A DNA stretch of 64,000 bases from NCBI GenBank assembly GCA_964476505.1, contig CAYZAW010000003.1, positions 12,516-76,515 of the forward strand, written 5' to 3'. Positions 63,788 through 64,000 of this stretch are shown piece after piece (the first letter of the stretch is position 1; each line of letters starts with the position of its first letter). A model generated the notes under the pieces. It saw nothing but the letters and a program-made list of their open reading frames with translations. It did not search any database and was not told the DNA's origin. This DNA is from CAYZAW01 sp964476505 (lineage in GTDB: Bacteria; Bacillota; Clostridia; Christensenellales; CAG-138). A program made the translations under genes and the position numbers.

Positions 63788-64000
63788 ATGGCAAGTGTAT
63801 CTCTCAAAGACATCAAGAAGGTCTACGACAAAAACGTTGTAGCGGTGCAGGAGTTCTCTCTGGACATTCAGGACAAAGAGTTCGTTGTGTTGGTTGGCCC
63901 TTCCGGCTGCGGTAAATCCACCACGCTGCGCATGGTTGCCGGTTTGGAGGAGATCACCTCCGGCGAGCTGTACATCGGCGACAAGCTGTGCAACGATGTG
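63788..64000 (+). CDS. msmX: MsmX/UgpC-type sugar ABC transporter ATPase (partial, runs off the right edge)
   Basis: Only the first 71 codons are present. They read ASVSLKDIKKVYDKNVVAVQ, then EFVVLVGPSGCGKSTTLRM with Walker A GPSGCGKST, and AGLEEITSGELYIGD. This is the start of the MalK/MsmK/UgpC family of shared ATPases for CUT1 sugar importers. The binding-protein/permease set at 54-57.5 kb has no ATPase, so this protein probably energises it and others. As in many highly expressed genes, codons are strongly biased (CTC, GTT, GGC, AAC). It has a structured leader and a weak ribosome site. The C-terminal regulatory part is outside the window. Confidence 0.93.
   Translation, partial: MASVSLKDIKKVYDKNVVAVQEFSLDIQDKEFVVLVGPSGCGKSTTLRMVAGLEEITSGELYIGDKLCNDV

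Overview
The window looks like chromosomal DNA from an anaerobic, spore-forming Firmicute of class Clostridia with a fairly GC-rich genome (mid-50s percent by eye). Evidence: an acetate-forming pta-ackA pair, sporulation genes (YlbJ, SpoIVFA/SpoIVFB-like and BofC-like proteins), Gram-positive style lipoproteins, RqcH, FeoAB with a DtxR-family regulator, and a CUT1 sugar ABC transporter without its own ATPase. A run of 10 N flanked by a 15-bp repeat inside a permease gene points to a draft, possibly metagenome-derived, assembly. I saw no rRNA, tRNA, CRISPR array, phage or insertion sequence. Genes are dense, and most lie on the minus strand in long operons with 1-25 nt gaps or 1-26 nt overlaps.

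Layout. 1-7.7 kb: ackA, pta, then tmcAL and ylbJ on the plus strand, then rqcH, a YerC/TrpR-like regulator and an FAH-family hydrolase on the minus strand. 7.7-15.9 kb: an operon read leftward from a lipoprotein through rodA, the spoIVFA/spoIVFB-like pair and two radical-SAM-associated genes to rng. 16-19.5 kb: pgi, a TIM-barrel sugar isomerase and a membrane metallopeptidase-like protein (DUF3810). 19.5-29.7 kb: a six-gene operon, lgt, pncB, a lipoprotein, a 1625-residue HD/NadD-like/acyltransferase-like/PRTase-like fusion, an LDH-like protein and a Cys-rich flavoprotein. 29.8-35.2 kb: small envelope genes, proA, a BofC-like gene and a GT-C-like membrane protein. 35.4-37.9 kb: a GH3 beta-glucosidase. 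37.9-43.4 kb: a nickel operon, nikMN-nikQ-nikO-larE-larB-larC. 43.4-50.9 kb: a shikimate/tyrosine operon, aroF-tyrA-aroB-aroA-aroC-CM-aroEK-aroQ. 51-57.5 kb: a GH3 xylosidase-like enzyme, a DUF624 protein and a sugar ABC transporter. 57.7-64 kb: a cysteine desulfurase, a LacI-family regulator, a DtxR-family regulator, feoAB and the start of an MsmX/UgpC-type ATPase.

The best candidates for undescribed biology are RNA-level controls. First, upstream of the aromatic operon there is a 25-codon leader peptide with six Tyr codons, four of them consecutive, followed by mutually exclusive antiterminator and terminator hairpins. This is a tyrosine-sensing transcription attenuator. Second, the nickel-lar operon has a long structured leader that ends in an intrinsic terminator just before the ribosome site. 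It overlaps an alternative hairpin and fits a metal or cofactor riboswitch that I cannot assign to a known class. Third, the MsmX-like ATPase gene is preceded by a leader with long-range and possible pseudoknot pairing. The 1625-aa fusion protein beside nicotinate phosphoribosyltransferase is the most unusual protein.

The genes combine into a plausible lifestyle. Oligosaccharides are imported and cleaved (ABC transporter, GH3 enzymes) and fermented to acetate (pgi, pta, ackA). Nickel is imported for the nickel-pincer cofactor, and iron through Feo. Tyrosine is made when its supply falls.
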